Source of the DNA: Paenibacillus sp.
GTDB taxonomy: Bacteria > Bacillota > Bacilli > Paenibacillales > YIM-B00363
Assembly: GCF_035645195.1 (NCBI RefSeq)
Contig: NZ_DASQNA010000030.1
Span: forward strand, 124,001 to 188,000
DNA: 64,000 bases
Direction: 5' to 3'
Positions 1 through 9,482 of the stretch are shown here, piece by piece. The notes under the pieces were generated by a model. It worked only from the letters and a program-made list of their open reading frames with translations. It ran no database searches and was not told where the DNA came from. A program made the translations under genes and the position numbers. The first letter of the stretch is position 1; every line of letters begins with the position of its first letter.

Positions 1-38
1 ACGGTAATGGATGGGCCTGTTTTTCTTATGGGCGAAAA

Positions 39-67
39 TTCTTGTATTACTTGTATACAAGTATGAT
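39..67 (+). promoter_or_regulatory. Promoter with palindromic GntR-type operator
   Basis: A perfect 14-base palindrome, ACTTGTATACAAGT (49-62), lies between a plausible -35 (TTCTTG, 39-44) and -10 (TATGAT, 62-67) with a 17-base spacer. FadR/UxuR-type GntR proteins bind short palindromes with a central TATA of this kind. Because the next gene encodes such a protein and leads the operon, autorepression that is relieved by a hexuronate intermediate is the natural inference. Confidence 0.65.
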
Positions 68-114
68 GAGTTGGTGGTAAAATGTAAGCTGAAAGCCCTT
101 ACGGAGGTGCAACG

Positions 115-828
115 ATGCTCGAACTTGAGCCGGCCGCGCCGGCCCCCAAGCAGTCGGCCCGCGATTACGTATACGAATTGCTGCGCGATCATATCGTTCG
201 GCTGAAGCTTGCTCCCGGCCAGCCGCTGTCGGAGAACGAGATCGCCGCGAAGCTGCAGATCAGCCGAACCCCGATCCGGGAAGCGCTCGTGCGGCTGTCG
301 CAGGAGCAGCTGCTGGAGGTGCTGCCGCAGCGCGGGACCTACGTGTCCCTCATCGATTTGGAGGAGGTGGAGGAGGCCAGGTTCGTCCGCGAGCAGCTGG
401 AGCCGGCTGTCGTCAGGCTCGCTTGCGAACGGTTCTCGCCGGATCATCTCGTGCAGCTCGACATGAACGTGCTTCTGTTCGAGAAATACGTCGAGGAACG
501 AAATTACGCGAAGCTGTTCGGATTGGACATTCAATTCCACGAAATTTTGTTCGCGGGCAGCGGCAAGCAGCGAACATGGTCGATCGTACATACGCTGAAC
601 GCGCATTTAAGCCGGATTCGCATGCTTAGCTTGGCTTCGGCGTTCAACTGGAGCACGATCGCGGCGCAGCACCGGGCGATGGTCGAATGCATCCGGAGCG
701 GGGACGCGGACCGGGCGGAACGCATTATGAAGGAGCATGTGACGTTGATCGTGCACGACCAAGAGGCGCTGGTGCGCGCTTATCCGACCTATTTCAAAAA
801 CACGAAACGAGGCGGTGACGAGCAATGA
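115..828 (+). CDS. GntR/FadR-family regulator (FCD domain)
   Basis: 237 residues. An N-terminal winged helix (about 15-80, recognition region SRTPIREALVRL) is followed by an all-helical FCD ligand domain (about 85-215) with the metal-site motifs QFHEILF and QHRAMVECI and a later conserved His. A good ribosome site (GGAGGTG, 6-base spacing) fixes the start. The stop overlaps the mannonate dehydratase start (ATGA), so it is the first gene of the hexuronate operon and probably its local repressor, acting at the palindrome at 49-62. Family members sense hexuronates or their catabolic intermediates; the ligand here is inferred from context. Confidence 0.9.
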   Translation: MLELEPAAPAPKQSARDYVYELLRDHIVRLKLAPGQPLSENEIAAKLQISRTPIREALVRLSQEQLLEVLPQRGTYVSLIDLEEVEEARFVREQLEPAVVRLACERFSPDHLVQLDMNVLLFEKYVEERNYAKLFGLDIQFHEILFAGSGKQRTWSIVHTLNAHLSRIRMLSLASAFNWSTIAAQHRAMVECIRSGDADRAERIMKEHVTLIVHDQEALVRAYPTYFKNTKRGGDEQ

Positions 829-1895
829 GGATGGTATTCCGCTGGTTTGGCGAAGGAAACGACCAAGTCGCGCTGTGGCAAATCAAGCAAATCCCCGGCG
901 TCGAAGGGATCGTCTGGGCGCTGCACGACGTCCCGGCGGGCGAGGAATGGCCGATGGATAAAATCGAGGCCGTGAAGCGCCAAGCGGAGGCGCACGGCTT
1001 CCATATCGATGTCGTGGAAAGCGTGAACGTCCATGAAGACATCAAGCTGGGACGGCCGACGCGGGACCGGTACATAGAGAACTACAAGCGAACGATCGAA
1101 AAGCTGGGGCAAGTCGGCGTGAAAGTGATTTGCTACAACTTCATGCCCGTGTTCGATTGGATTCGCACCGACTTGTACCGCGAGCTGGAGGACGGCTCCA
1201 CGGCGCTGTTTTACGAGAAAAGTCTGCTTCAAAACATAGACCCGGAGGTGCTGGTCCGCACGATCGCCGACAATCCGAAATTCACGATTCCGGGCTGGGA
1301 GCCCGAACGGCTGCGAACGCTGTCCGGCTTATTCGAAGCGTACCGGGACGTGACCGAGGAGCGATTGTGGAGCAACCTGCAGTATTTTCTAGAGGAAATC
1401 ATCCCGGTCGCCGCGCGGTGCGGCATCCGGATGGCGATCCATCCGGACGATCCGCCGTGGTCCGTCTTCGGGCTGCCTCGCATTATGACCGGGCAGGACA
1501 ACATCCGGAGGCTGCTCCGGCTCGTCGATCACCCGTCGAACGGCGTCACGCTGTGCAGCGGCTCGCTCGGCGCCAATCCGGCGAACGATATTCCGGCGAT
1601 GATTCGCGAGTTCGGCGACCGCATTCCGTTCGCGCATATCCGCAATGTACGCGTGTACGAGAACGGCGATTTCATCGAGACGTCCCATCGCGGAGCGGAC
1701 GGAACTGTCGATATCGTCGGCATCGTCGAGGCGTACCACGATATCGGATTTACGGGCTACGCGAGACCGGATCACGGCAGACATCTGTGGGGCGAAGAGT
1801 GCCGCCCGGGCTACGGCCTGTACGACCGGGCGATGGGGATCATGTACTTGTGGGGCGCATGGGACGCCATTCAGCGAACGAAGAAAGGGAGATGA
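825..1895 (+). CDS. uxuA: D-mannonate dehydratase
   Basis: 356 residues, the normal length for UxuA. It dehydrates D-mannonate to 2-keto-3-deoxygluconate in the glucuronate branch of hexuronate catabolism, in the cytoplasm. The N-terminus (FRWFGEGNDQVALWQIKQIPG) and the internal HPDDPP, CSGSLGANP and FAHIRNV stretches are family hallmarks of this xylose-isomerase-like barrel. It overlaps the regulator by 4 bases and is followed 6 bases later by the SDR that makes its substrate. The uronate isomerase and KDG kinase/aldolase needed to complete the pathway are not in this window. Confidence 0.95.
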   Translation: MRMVFRWFGEGNDQVALWQIKQIPGVEGIVWALHDVPAGEEWPMDKIEAVKRQAEAHGFHIDVVESVNVHEDIKLGRPTRDRYIENYKRTIEKLGQVGVKVICYNFMPVFDWIRTDLYRELEDGSTALFYEKSLLQNIDPEVLVRTIADNPKFTIPGWEPERLRTLSGLFEAYRDVTEERLWSNLQYFLEEIIPVAARCGIRMAIHPDDPPWSVFGLPRIMTGQDNIRRLLRLVDHPSNGVTLCSGSLGANPANDIPAMIREFGDRIPFAHIRNVRVYENGDFIETSHRGADGTVDIVGIVEAYHDIGFTGYARPDHGRHLWGEECRPGYGLYDRAMGIMYLWGAWDAIQRTKKGR

Positions 1896-1901
1896 GGCAG
1901 C

Positions 1902-2750
1902 GTGCTGGGGATCAATGAAAACTTGAGAGGCAAAGTGGCCGTCGTCACCGGCGGAAGCGGCGTGCTGTGCGGCGCCATGGCCGTCGAGCTGGGACGCCAG
2001 GGCGTGAAGGTGGCGATCTTGAACCGAAGGGTCGAGAAAGGGCAGGAGGTGGCCGAGTCGATCCGCGCCGCGGGAGGCGAGGCGATCGCCGTCGCGTGCG
2101 ACGTGCTGGACGCGGACAGCGTGATTCAGGCCGACGAAGAAATTTTTCGCCGTCTCGGGCCTTGCGATATTTTGATCAACGGCGCCGGGGGCAACCATCC
2201 GGACGGCACGACGGCGAAGGAGACGCTGAAGCTCGAGGATCTCGGCCAACCCGGCCTCCGCACCTTCTTCGACCTAAGTCCGGAAGGGTTCAGCTTCGTG
2301 TTCAATCTCAACATTCTAGGAACGCTGATTCCGACGCAAATTTTCGCGAAGCGGATGCTCGGCCGCGAAGGCTGCACGATCATTAACATGTCCTCGATGA
2401 GCGCGCCGAGCCCGATGACGAAAGTGCCCGCGTACAGCGCGGCCAAGGCGGGGATCGAAAATTTCACGCAGTGGCTCGCCGTCCATATGGCGGACGTCGG
2501 CATTCGGGTCAACGCGATTGCGCCGGGCTTCTTCCTGACGGAGCAGAACCGCAATTTGCTCACCCAACCGGACGGGAGCCTCACCGAACGCGCGCACAAA
2601 ATTATCGCGCACACGCCGATGCGGCGGTTCGGCAAGCCGGAGGATTTGCTCGGCGTGCTGCTGTGGCTGGCCGATCCGGAGCAGTCGGGCTTCGTGACGG
2701 GCGTTACGGTGCCGGTCGACGGCGGGTTTTTGGCGTATTCGGGCGTGTAA
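1902..2750 (+). CDS. uxuB: SDR-type D-mannonate oxidoreductase
   Basis: 282 residues with a GTG start. It is a short-chain dehydrogenase: the nucleotide-binding loop [10 protein letters not shown] sits near residue 17, the NGAGG stretch follows, and the catalytic Ser and YSAAK (Tyr-x-x-x-Lys) lie near residues 164-182. Bacillus-type hexuronate operons use an SDR, not the long-chain UxuB of enterobacteria, to interconvert fructuronate and mannonate with NADH. Its position directly after uxuA supports that role. The C-terminal [13 protein letters not shown] segment is typical of SDRs. A related polyol or gluconate dehydrogenase activity cannot be excluded. Confidence 0.85.
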   Translation: MLGINENLRGKVAVVTGGSGVLCGAMAVELGRQGVKVAILNRRVEKGQEVAESIRAAGGEAIAVACDVLDADSVIQADEEIFRRLGPCDILINGAGGNHPDGTTAKETLKLEDLGQPGLRTFFDLSPEGFSFVFNLNILGTLIPTQIFAKRMLGREGCTIINMSSMSAPSPMTKVPAYSAAKAGIENFTQWLAVHMADVGIRVNAIAPGFFLTEQNRNLLTQPDGSLTERAHKIIAHTPMRRFGKPEDLLGVLLWLADPEQSGFVTGVTVPVDGGFLAYSGV

Positions 2751-2769
2751 GAGCGAGGAGCGAATGGAG

Positions 2770-3567
2770 ATGCGCGCGGGGGAGCTTATCGAACGTTGTT
2801 TGCTATCGCAGGGGCTCGGCGCGGCCGGCGCCGCGACGGTCGACGGCATCGTCGCGGGCTCGCCGGATACGTTGGTGACAGGCATCGCCGTGACGTTCCT
2901 GGCGTCCCAAGCGGCGCTGGAGCGTTCGGCCGCGCTCGGCGCCAATTTCGTGATCGCGCATGAAGGGCTGTACTACAGCCATCGCGCCGACGGATCCATT
3001 GCGGCGGGCGGCACCGTCGCGCTTGCGAAGAACGCGTGGATCGAAGCGTCGGGGATGGTCGTGTACCGGTACCATGACGGGATTCACCGCAGTTTGCCGG
3101 ATCGGATAACGGAAGGGTTGATCGAGGCGCTGGAATGGCAGCCGTACGTGGAGGAGGTACGGCCGGAAGCGACCGTCGTCCGGCTGCCGTCGATGCGTCT
3201 GGGCGATTTGGCGTCCGCGCTGAAGGAGAAACTCGCACTCCCTTACGTGCGCGTCGCCGGCGACTTGAACGCCGCATGCTCGCGGGCGGGCGTCGCGGTC
3301 GGCTACCGGGGCGGAGCCGCGGTCGCCGTTCCGCTGTTCGAGGAGCGGCAGGTCGATGTCGTCATCGCAGGCGAAGGGCCGGAGTGGGAGACGCCGGAGT
3401 ACGTGCGCGACGCCGTCCGCCAAGGGAAGCGGAAAGCGCTCATTCTGCTCGGGCATGCGGCGAGCGAGGAGCCCGGCATGGAACGGCTCGCGCGGCGGCT
3501 GCAGGCGGCCGATCTCGGCGTGCCGGTGCATTTCGTCTCGGAGCGGCCGGCGTTGGAGATCGTATAA
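2770..3567 (+). CDS. NIF3/DUF34-family dinuclear-metal protein
   Basis: 265 residues from the ATG at 2770, which is 9 bases after GAGGAG; an ATG six bases earlier is too close to it. The sequence shows the NIF3-like fold motifs: NFVIAHEG near the N-terminus, a mid-region metal/ring segment, and a C-terminal [12 protein letters not shown] that corresponds to the GH.(S/T)E metal motif. The family forms hexameric rings with two metals per subunit and has no settled reaction. Its location between uxuB and the alpha-glucuronidase is odd and suggests a role tied to uronate metabolism, which is inference only. Confidence 0.8.
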   Translation: MRAGELIERCLLSQGLGAAGAATVDGIVAGSPDTLVTGIAVTFLASQAALERSAALGANFVIAHEGLYYSHRADGSIAAGGTVALAKNAWIEASGMVVYRYHDGIHRSLPDRITEGLIEALEWQPYVEEVRPEATVVRLPSMRLGDLASALKEKLALPYVRVAGDLNAACSRAGVAVGYRGGAAVAVPLFEERQVDVVIAGEGPEWETPEYVRDAVRQGKRKALILLGHAASEEPGMERLARRLQAADLGVPVHFVSERPALEIV

Positions 3568-3592
3568 ATCTAACGTTAGGGAGGGGCAAAGG

Positions 3593-5638
3593 ATGCCGCA
3601 AGGGAAAGAACGCGCGGGGTATGCATGCTGGCTCAGTTACCGCGAGGTGAAGGACGCGCCGCTGCGCCAGTCGTACCTTCGCGGCTGCTCGCGCATCGCG
3701 ATCGCGGGGGATTCGCCGATCCTCCGGTCGGCGCGGGACGAATTGGTATCGGCGCTGCAGTCGATGCTGGGGGCGACGCCGCAGGTGGTCGAGGCGGCCG
3801 ACGAGACCGCGACGCTGGTCGTCGGGACGGTCGGCAGCCACCCCCTGCTTCGCGGCGAAGGCGTCGTCTCGGAAGAGGGGTACGCCATCCGCCGCTCAGA
3901 CGGCGGTCCGATCGCGCTCGCCGCGAACACCGATCGCGGCGCGCTTTACGCGGTATTTCATTTCCTCGCGCTGCTGCAGGAGGGCGAATCGATCGAGCGG
4001 CTGGACATCGCGGAAACGCCCGCGAACCGGCTGCGCATGATCAACCATTGGGACAATATGGACGGCAGCATCGAGCGAGGGTATGCAGGCCGATCGATCT
4101 TTTTCCGGGATGACCGGTTCGACTACGATTTGTCGCGCGTGCGCGATTACGCGAGGCTGCTGGCGTCCGTCGGACTCAACGCCGTGTCGATCAACAACGT
4201 GAACGTCCACCGGACGGAAACGAAGCTGATCACGGAGGAGTTGCTGCCGGACGTCGCGAAGGTCGCGGACATCTTCCGGGCGTACGGCATTCGGCTGTTC
4301 CTCAGCGTCAACTACGCGAGCCCGATCGAAATCGGCGGCCTTGGCACCGCGGACCCGCTGGACCCCGCCGTCGGGCGCTGGTGGAAGGAACGAGCCGAGA
4401 CGATCTACCGGTACGTTCCCGATTTCGGCGGATTCGTGGTCAAGGCGGATTCGGAGTTCCGGCCCGGACCGTTCAGCTACGGAAGAAACCACGCCGAAGG
4501 GGCGAACATGCTGGCCGACGCGCTGGCGCCCCATGGCGGCATCGTCGTTTGGCGCTGCTTCGTCTACAATTGCTTGCAGGATTGGAGGGATCGGAAAACG
4601 GACCGGGCGCGCGCGGCGTACGATCATTTCATGCCGCTGGACGGACAGTTCCGGGACAACGTCATCCTGCAAATCAAGAACGGGCCGATGGATTTTCAAG
4701 TTCGAGAGCCCGTCTCGCCGCTGCTCGGAGGCCTGGCGAGCACGAACCAACTGCTGGAGCTGCAAATTACGCAGGAGTACACAGGGCAGCAGCGGCATCT
4801 ATGCTACCTTGTTTCGCAGTGGAAGGAAGTGCTGGACTTCGATACGTACGCGCGCGGGGAAGAGTCTACCGTGAGCAAGGTCGCGAGCGGCACCTTATTC
4901 GAGCGCCCGATCGGCGGGATGGCCGCCGTATCCAACATCGGGGACGACGACAACTGGACCGGGCATCCGCTCGCGCAGGCGAACTGGTACGGGTTCGGGA
5001 GACTCGCGTGGGATCCGAGCCTCGCCGCGGAGCGCATCGCCAAGGAATGGATCGCGAGGACGTTCGGCGGCGACCCGCTCGTCATGCGGACGGTGTCGGA
5101 GATGCTGCTCGGGTCCTGGGAAATTTACGAGTCGTATACGGCGCCGCTCGGCGTCGGCTGGATGGTGAATCCGAATCACCATTACGGCCCGAACGTGGAC
5201 GGCTACGAATATTCCAAATGGGGGACGTACCATTTCGCGGATTGCCGCGGGATCGGCGTCGACCGGACGGCGGCCACCGGCACGGGATATACGAGCCAAT
5301 ACCATTCGCCGCAATCGGACCGTTACGAGTCGCTGACGGAGTGCCCCGACGAACTGCTTTTATTTTTCCATCATGTGCCGTATACGCACGTGCTGAAATC
5401 GGGCAAGACGGTCATTCAGCATATTTACGATTCGCGCTTCGAAGGGGCGGAACGCGCGGCCGAGCTGCTCCGGCGCTGGGACGCGTTGGAAGGCCTCGTC
5501 GACGCCGAGATCCACAAGCAAGCCCGCGACCGGTTCGTTCACCAAGCGGAGCATGCGCAGGAGTGGCGGGACGTCATCAACACATACTTCTACCGTAAAT
5601 CGGGCATTCCGGACGCGCACGGACGGACGATATATTAA
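3593..5638 (+). CDS. aguA: GH67 alpha-glucuronidase
   Basis: 681 residues from the ATG at 3593, behind a GGGAGGGG ribosome site. An open frame extends further upstream but overlaps the NIF3 gene and has no ribosome site. GH67 enzymes release 4-O-methylglucuronate from the end of xylo-oligosaccharides. Candidate catalytic residues are visible: Glu288 in KADSEF (general acid) and the acid pair Asp350 (LDGQFRDN) and Glu372 (QVREPVSPL). There is no signal peptide, so it acts on imported aldouronic acids. Its product feeds the uxu genes immediately upstream, making this a glucuronoxylan operon. Confidence 0.95.
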   Translation: MPQGKERAGYACWLSYREVKDAPLRQSYLRGCSRIAIAGDSPILRSARDELVSALQSMLGATPQVVEAADETATLVVGTVGSHPLLRGEGVVSEEGYAIRRSDGGPIALAANTDRGALYAVFHFLALLQEGESIERLDIAETPANRLRMINHWDNMDGSIERGYAGRSIFFRDDRFDYDLSRVRDYARLLASVGLNAVSINNVNVHRTETKLITEELLPDVAKVADIFRAYGIRLFLSVNYASPIEIGGLGTADPLDPAVGRWWKERAETIYRYVPDFGGFVVKADSEFRPGPFSYGRNHAEGANMLADALAPHGGIVVWRCFVYNCLQDWRDRKTDRARAAYDHFMPLDGQFRDNVILQIKNGPMDFQVREPVSPLLGGLASTNQLLELQITQEYTGQQRHLCYLVSQWKEVLDFDTYARGEESTVSKVASGTLFERPIGGMAAVSNIGDDDNWTGHPLAQANWYGFGRLAWDPSLAAERIAKEWIARTFGGDPLVMRTVSEMLLGSWEIYESYTAPLGVGWMVNPNHHYGPNVDGYEYSKWGTYHFADCRGIGVDRTAATGTGYTSQYHSPQSDRYESLTECPDELLLFFHHVPYTHVLKSGKTVIQHIYDSRFEGAERAAELLRRWDALEGLVDAEIHKQARDRFVHQAEHAQEWRDVINTYFYRKSGIPDAHGRTIY

Positions 5639-6978
5639 GACGCCGCGGGCACGCTGACAATCATTCGCGTCCCGCGGCCGAGCTCGCTTTCGGCCTCGAT
5701 CGTCCCCCCGTGCGCCAGCACGAACGCTTTCGCGATCGCAAGACCGAGTCCCATGCCGCCGCCGCTTCGCGACCGGTCCGCGTCCGCCCGGTAAAACCGG
5801 TCGAAGATGAACGGCAGATGCTCCGGGGCAATGCCCGTTCCGGTGTCCTCGACGGCGACGACGAGCATGCCGGCCGCCCGGTCGGCCGAAATCCGGATCG
5901 CCACCGTTCCGCCGGAAGGCGTATGCCGCACGGCGTTCATCACTAGGTTTAGGAACACTTGCGTCATCCGGTTCGGATCGACCGCGGCAGCAGGCAGCGC
6001 ATCCGCCGCTTCGACCGCAAGCCGAACGCCCTTGCCCTCCGCTTCTAGCTCCGCTCGCTCGGCGATGCGGTCGAGCAGCGCGGGCAGGTCGACCGCGCGG
6101 ATGTCGAGCGGCAGCTTCTTCGCTTCGGCCAGTGACACCCGGTGGAGGTCGTCGACAAGGCGCGACAGCCGAATGAGCTCGTCCTGCAGCGGGAGCAGCT
6201 GCTCGGGCTCGACCGTTTCCCCGCGTTCCTGCAAATAGTCCAGTTTGCCTCGAACGATCGCCAGCGGCGTCCGCAGCTCGTGCGCGATATCAGCCGTCAA
6301 GCTGCGGCGCGTCGCTTCGGCGCGCTCGAGCTCTCCCGACATCGCGTTGAACGCCGCCGCCAGCTTCCCGTATTCGTCTTTGCCCTCGACCGGCGCCTGA
6401 ACGCCGAGCTCCCCTCGGCCCAGCCGTTCGATGATCGGCATGAGCGATCGAAGCGGCCGCGTGAGCCGCTCCGAAATTCGCCAAGCGGCGAAGAGGGCGC
6501 ATAATCCGATAAGGAAGACGCTCGCGAGCGAGAAGACGGTGACCGAGCTGCCGACGCCGAGCTGGATGATCGCGAGATTGGCGGCTTCGGCATCGTGATA
6601 ATAAAGCGTCGCGATCGGTTCGCCCCCTGCGGACAGCTCGTGCCGAATGCCGAGACGCCGGATCTCTTCGGGGCGAACGGAACCGGCATGGGCGATCGAT
6701 TCGCCTCCCGGTGCCAGCAGCATCGCGCTTTGATCCGGATGCCCTTCATAGTAGTCCGCGACGTCCGCATCCTCTGCCACTCCGTCCCATGAGCCGCCGT
6801 TCCGTTCAAAGTAGCTGACGTACAATTCGGACAAGACGTGGATTTCTTCGCTGCGATCCGCAATCGGGACGCGTTCGACGATTTGCTTTACGACGAAGAC
6901 CGTTACTCCTGCGAAAATGAGGCTCATCGCCGCGACCATGCCGGCCATCGCGAGAAACAGTTTTTTTCGAATCGTCAT
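5635..6978 (-). CDS. HAMP sensor histidine kinase
   Basis: 447 residues. TM1 is about 8-28, followed by an extracytoplasmic domain of roughly 120 residues, TM2 about 153-175, HAMP, HisKA with the phospho-acceptor His in [13 protein letters not shown], and a HATPase_c with N ([10 protein letters not shown]), G1 (VEDTGTGIA) and G2 ([11 protein letters not shown]) boxes. The start overlaps the regulator stop (ATGA), so the two are co-translated. It converges with aguA, whose stop it overlaps by 4 bases. The divergent multicopper oxidase suggests envelope or metal stress as a signal, by inference only. Confidence 0.93.
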   Translation of the reverse strand: MTIRKKLFLAMAGMVAAMSLIFAGVTVFVVKQIVERVPIADRSEEIHVLSELYVSYFERNGGSWDGVAEDADVADYYEGHPDQSAMLLAPGGESIAHAGSVRPEEIRRLGIRHELSAGGEPIATLYYHDAEAANLAIIQLGVGSSVTVFSLASVFLIGLCALFAAWRISERLTRPLRSLMPIIERLGRGELGVQAPVEGKDEYGKLAAAFNAMSGELERAEATRRSLTADIAHELRTPLAIVRGKLDYLQERGETVEPEQLLPLQDELIRLSRLVDDLHRVSLAEAKKLPLDIRAVDLPALLDRIAERAELEAEGKGVRLAVEAADALPAAAVDPNRMTQVFLNLVMNAVRHTPSGGTVAIRISADRAAGMLVVAVEDTGTGIAPEHLPFIFDRFYRADADRSRSGGGMGLGLAIAKAFVLAHGGTIEAESELGRGTRMIVSVPAAS

Positions 6979-7661
6979 CGGCGCTCACCGAACCGGTAGC
7001 CGAAGCCGAACACGGTCTGGATGTAAACGGGCCGGGCCGGATCGTCTTCGATTTTCCGTCGCAGCTTGCTGATATGCGCGTCGACCGTACGCTCGTCGTT
7101 CAAATAGTCGTCTTCCATCGCGGATTGCAACAGCTGCAGCCGGCTGAACACGATGCCCGGCTTCTCCGCCAGCGCGAGCAGCAGCTTAAACTCCGTCGGC
7201 GTCAGCGCGACCTCCTGCCCGCGCTTCCATACGCGCAGCTGCGGCTCCGAGATGGCGAGCTCGCCGCGTTCCAGCAGCGGCTCCGGCTCGCCGCCTCGCC
7301 CGTCCAGCCGGCGAATCAACGAGCGGATGCGGGCCGCCAGCTCGCGCAGCGACACCGGCTTCGTGACGTAATCGTCGGCGCCGACCTCCAGCCCGACGAT
7401 TTTATCCGTTTCGTCGCTTCTCGCCGTCACCATAATGATGCCGGCCCCGCTCGTGCGCCTCAGCTCGCGGCAGACGTCGATGCCGCTCATCTCCGGCAGC
7501 ATCCAATCGAGCACGACGACCGCCGGCTTCGATTCGCGCGCCTTTCGCAGCGCTTCGGTCCCCGTCGATGCCGTAACGACTTCGTACCCCTCCTGCCGAA
7601 AGTATGGCGTCATCGATTCCAGCACTTTCGCCTCGTCGTCGACGAGCAGTAGCGTAGCCAT
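6975..7661 (-). CDS. OmpR-family response regulator
   Basis: 228 residues from the ATG at 7661, which is preceded by GAAAGGTG; a longer frame upstream has no ribosome site. Receiver domain 1-115 with acidic pocket DDE at 8-10 and phospho-acceptor Asp52 (VVLDWMLP), Thr in MVTAR and Lys in YVTKP. The C-terminal winged helix (about 130-228) contains LTPTEFKLL and the ERTVDAHISKLRRKIE recognition region. It is paired with the overlapping histidine kinase. It probably controls its own promoter and perhaps the divergent oxidase gene 158 bases away. Confidence 0.94.
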   Translation of the reverse strand: MATLLLVDDEAKVLESMTPYFRQEGYEVVTASTGTEALRKARESKPAVVVLDWMLPEMSGIDVCRELRRTSGAGIIMVTARSDETDKIVGLEVGADDYVTKPVSLRELAARIRSLIRRLDGRGGEPEPLLERGELAISEPQLRVWKRGQEVALTPTEFKLLLALAEKPGIVFSRLQLLQSAMEDDYLNDERTVDAHISKLRRKIEDDPARPVYIQTVFGFGYRFGERR

Positions 7662-7819
7662 GCTCCATTCACCTTTCTTCCGTACGCATATTGCCCCCAT
7701 TATACAATGCTTAGCGCAGGCGGTGCCGTTTTTCACGGGAATCGCAAACGATCTTCACAACTTCGCAACATCGACTTGATAGGATAGGGGCAGCAACGAC
7801 GAAAGGATGTGCTTTCCCT

Positions 7820-9247
7820 ATGCATCGAACGAAGCGGTCCGCCGCGGTCGTTCTCCTAGTCCTCGCTTGGCTGCTCGCCTCCTGCGGCACGATTCAAGGG
7901 AGGCCGCCGGAGGAGATCGACATGTCCGCGCCGCACGCAGGACATGCCGGTCATGACGGCACGGAGGGGCAGGTTGCCGCCGCGCTGTCTTGCCCTGATT
8001 TGATCGACCCGCCTTCCGCCGCGCCCGTTCGCGAATTCGAGCTGCAGGCCGCCGTGACGCGGCTGGAGCTGAACGACGGCACCCGCGCGGAGGCGTGGAC
8101 GTTTAACGGCTCGACGCCGGGACCCGAACTGCGCGTCCGGGAGGGCGATCGCGTCGTCGTCAAGCTGACGAACGTCGACATCGAAGCCGGGGTCTCGATC
8201 CATTGGCACGGCGTCGTTCTGCCCTGCTCGCAGGACGGCGTGCCGGGCGTGACGCAGGATGCGGTTTGGCCCGGCGGGACGTTCACATATTCCTTCATCG
8301 CCAAACATCCGGGGACATATTGGTATCATTCCCATCAGCAAAGCTCCCGACAAGCGAAGCGCGGTTTGATCGGCCGCTTGATCGTCGAGCCGAAGGACGA
8401 TCCGTTCGCGTACGACCGCGATTACGCCGTCACGCTGCAGGAGCTGAACGAGAAGCATCGGCTGACGAACGGCGCCGAAGGCGGACTCGCCCTCGAGGCC
8501 GCGCCGGGCGAAACGGTTCGTCTGCGGCTCGTCAACGCGTTCGACGAAACGCAGCGCATGGGCGTGGCAGGCGCCGAATTCCGGGTGGCGTCAATCGACG
8601 CCAACGACCTGAACGCACCGACGCCGCTCCGAAACGAGTGGATTCCGATAGGAGGCGGGCAGCGGTACGATTTATTGATAACGATGCCGGACAACGGGCA
8701 AGTCGTCGTATACAGTCGGGAGCATGCCGATTGGCGTATCGCGCTCGGGGCAGGACCGGAACCGGAGCGGCTGCCGAAGGACGCGGACACGTTCGACTTT
8801 ACGACCTACGGCGAACCGAAAGAGGATGGCATTTCGGCGGACATGGCGTTCGACCGGACGTACGAGCTGGAGCTCGGTCCCGTTACGATCAACGGGAAGG
8901 GCGGACACCATATCCCGCCGATGCTGGTGAAGGAAGGCGATTGGGTCAAGGTGCGCATCAAGCATCGACTCGGCGCCGACCATCCGATGCATCTGCACGG
9001 TCATGTGTTTAAGATCGTGACGAAGAACGGCAGGCCGCTGACGGGGAGCCCGATTTATGCCGACAGCGTTCCGTTGTCTAAGGGCGACGAATACGAGGTC
9101 GTCTTCCAGGCGGATAATCCCGGCTTATGGATGCTGCACTGCCATAACCTCGGCCACGCCGCGGCGGGGATGACGATGATGCTCAATTACAAAGGAGTGT
9201 CGACGCCGTATCGAGTCGGCACGAAATCCGGCAATTTGCCGGATTAG
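7820..9247 (+). CDS. Lipoprotein multicopper oxidase (laccase-like)
   Basis: 475 residues with a lipobox signal (WLLASC, lipidated Cys about residue 22) followed by a His-rich HAGHAGHDG segment. All copper-binding motifs are present: HWHG and YHSHQ in the first cupredoxin domain, HPMHLHGH and HCHNLGHAAAGM (T1 Cys, His, Met) in the last. It should be an extracytoplasmic, membrane-anchored phenol or Cu(I)/Mn(II)-type oxidase. It is divergent from the OmpR/kinase pair. The His-rich N-terminus may collect copper. Whether the role is copper tolerance or oxidation of plant phenolics cannot be told from sequence. Confidence 0.92.
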   Translation: MHRTKRSAAVVLLVLAWLLASCGTIQGRPPEEIDMSAPHAGHAGHDGTEGQVAAALSCPDLIDPPSAAPVREFELQAAVTRLELNDGTRAEAWTFNGSTPGPELRVREGDRVVVKLTNVDIEAGVSIHWHGVVLPCSQDGVPGVTQDAVWPGGTFTYSFIAKHPGTYWYHSHQQSSRQAKRGLIGRLIVEPKDDPFAYDRDYAVTLQELNEKHRLTNGAEGGLALEAAPGETVRLRLVNAFDETQRMGVAGAEFRVASIDANDLNAPTPLRNEWIPIGGGQRYDLLITMPDNGQVVVYSREHADWRIALGAGPEPERLPKDADTFDFTTYGEPKEDGISADMAFDRTYELELGPVTINGKGGHHIPPMLVKEGDWVKVRIKHRLGADHPMHLHGHVFKIVTKNGRPLTGSPIYADSVPLSKGDEYEVVFQADNPGLWMLHCHNLGHAAAGMTMMLNYKGVSTPYRVGTKSGNLPD

Positions 9248-9266
9248 TAGAGAAGGGGGGGCTCTT

Positions 9267-9476
9267 ATGAAATCGTGGATGAAAATGCTGGCTGCATTCA
9301 TACTCGGATTGATCGGCGGATTTCTTTTGTTCGAGGTCGTCGTCCGCGCCAGCATGCGGTGGATGGAGGCCGTGCCGATCGCCTTCATCGCCGCGCTGTC
9401 GTTCCTGCTGCCGCTCGGCGGCGCCTTCGCCGCGGTCGCGCTGACGGCACGGCGGGAGAGATCGAAAAAGTCGTAG
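9267..9476 (+). CDS. Small two-helix membrane protein
   Basis: 69 residues preceded by a G-rich ribosome site (AAGGGGGGG). Two hydrophobic helices (about 8-26 and 36-60) and a short Arg/Lys-rich C-terminal tail. It lies 19 bases after the multicopper oxidase and is probably co-transcribed with it. No catalytic motif is visible; I do not assign a function. The repeat array begins only a few bases after its stop. Confidence 0.75.
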   Translation: MKSWMKMLAAFILGLIGGFLLFEVVVRASMRWMEAVPIAFIAALSFLLPLGGAFAAVALTARRERSKKS

Positions 9477-9482
9477 ACTCTG

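Noticed and set aside
3356-3592. N-terminal extension of the alpha-glucuronidase
   Set aside because: The 79 extra codons overlap the NIF3 gene, are Ser/Arg-rich, and lack a ribosome site, whereas GGGAGGGG precedes the ATG at 3593.
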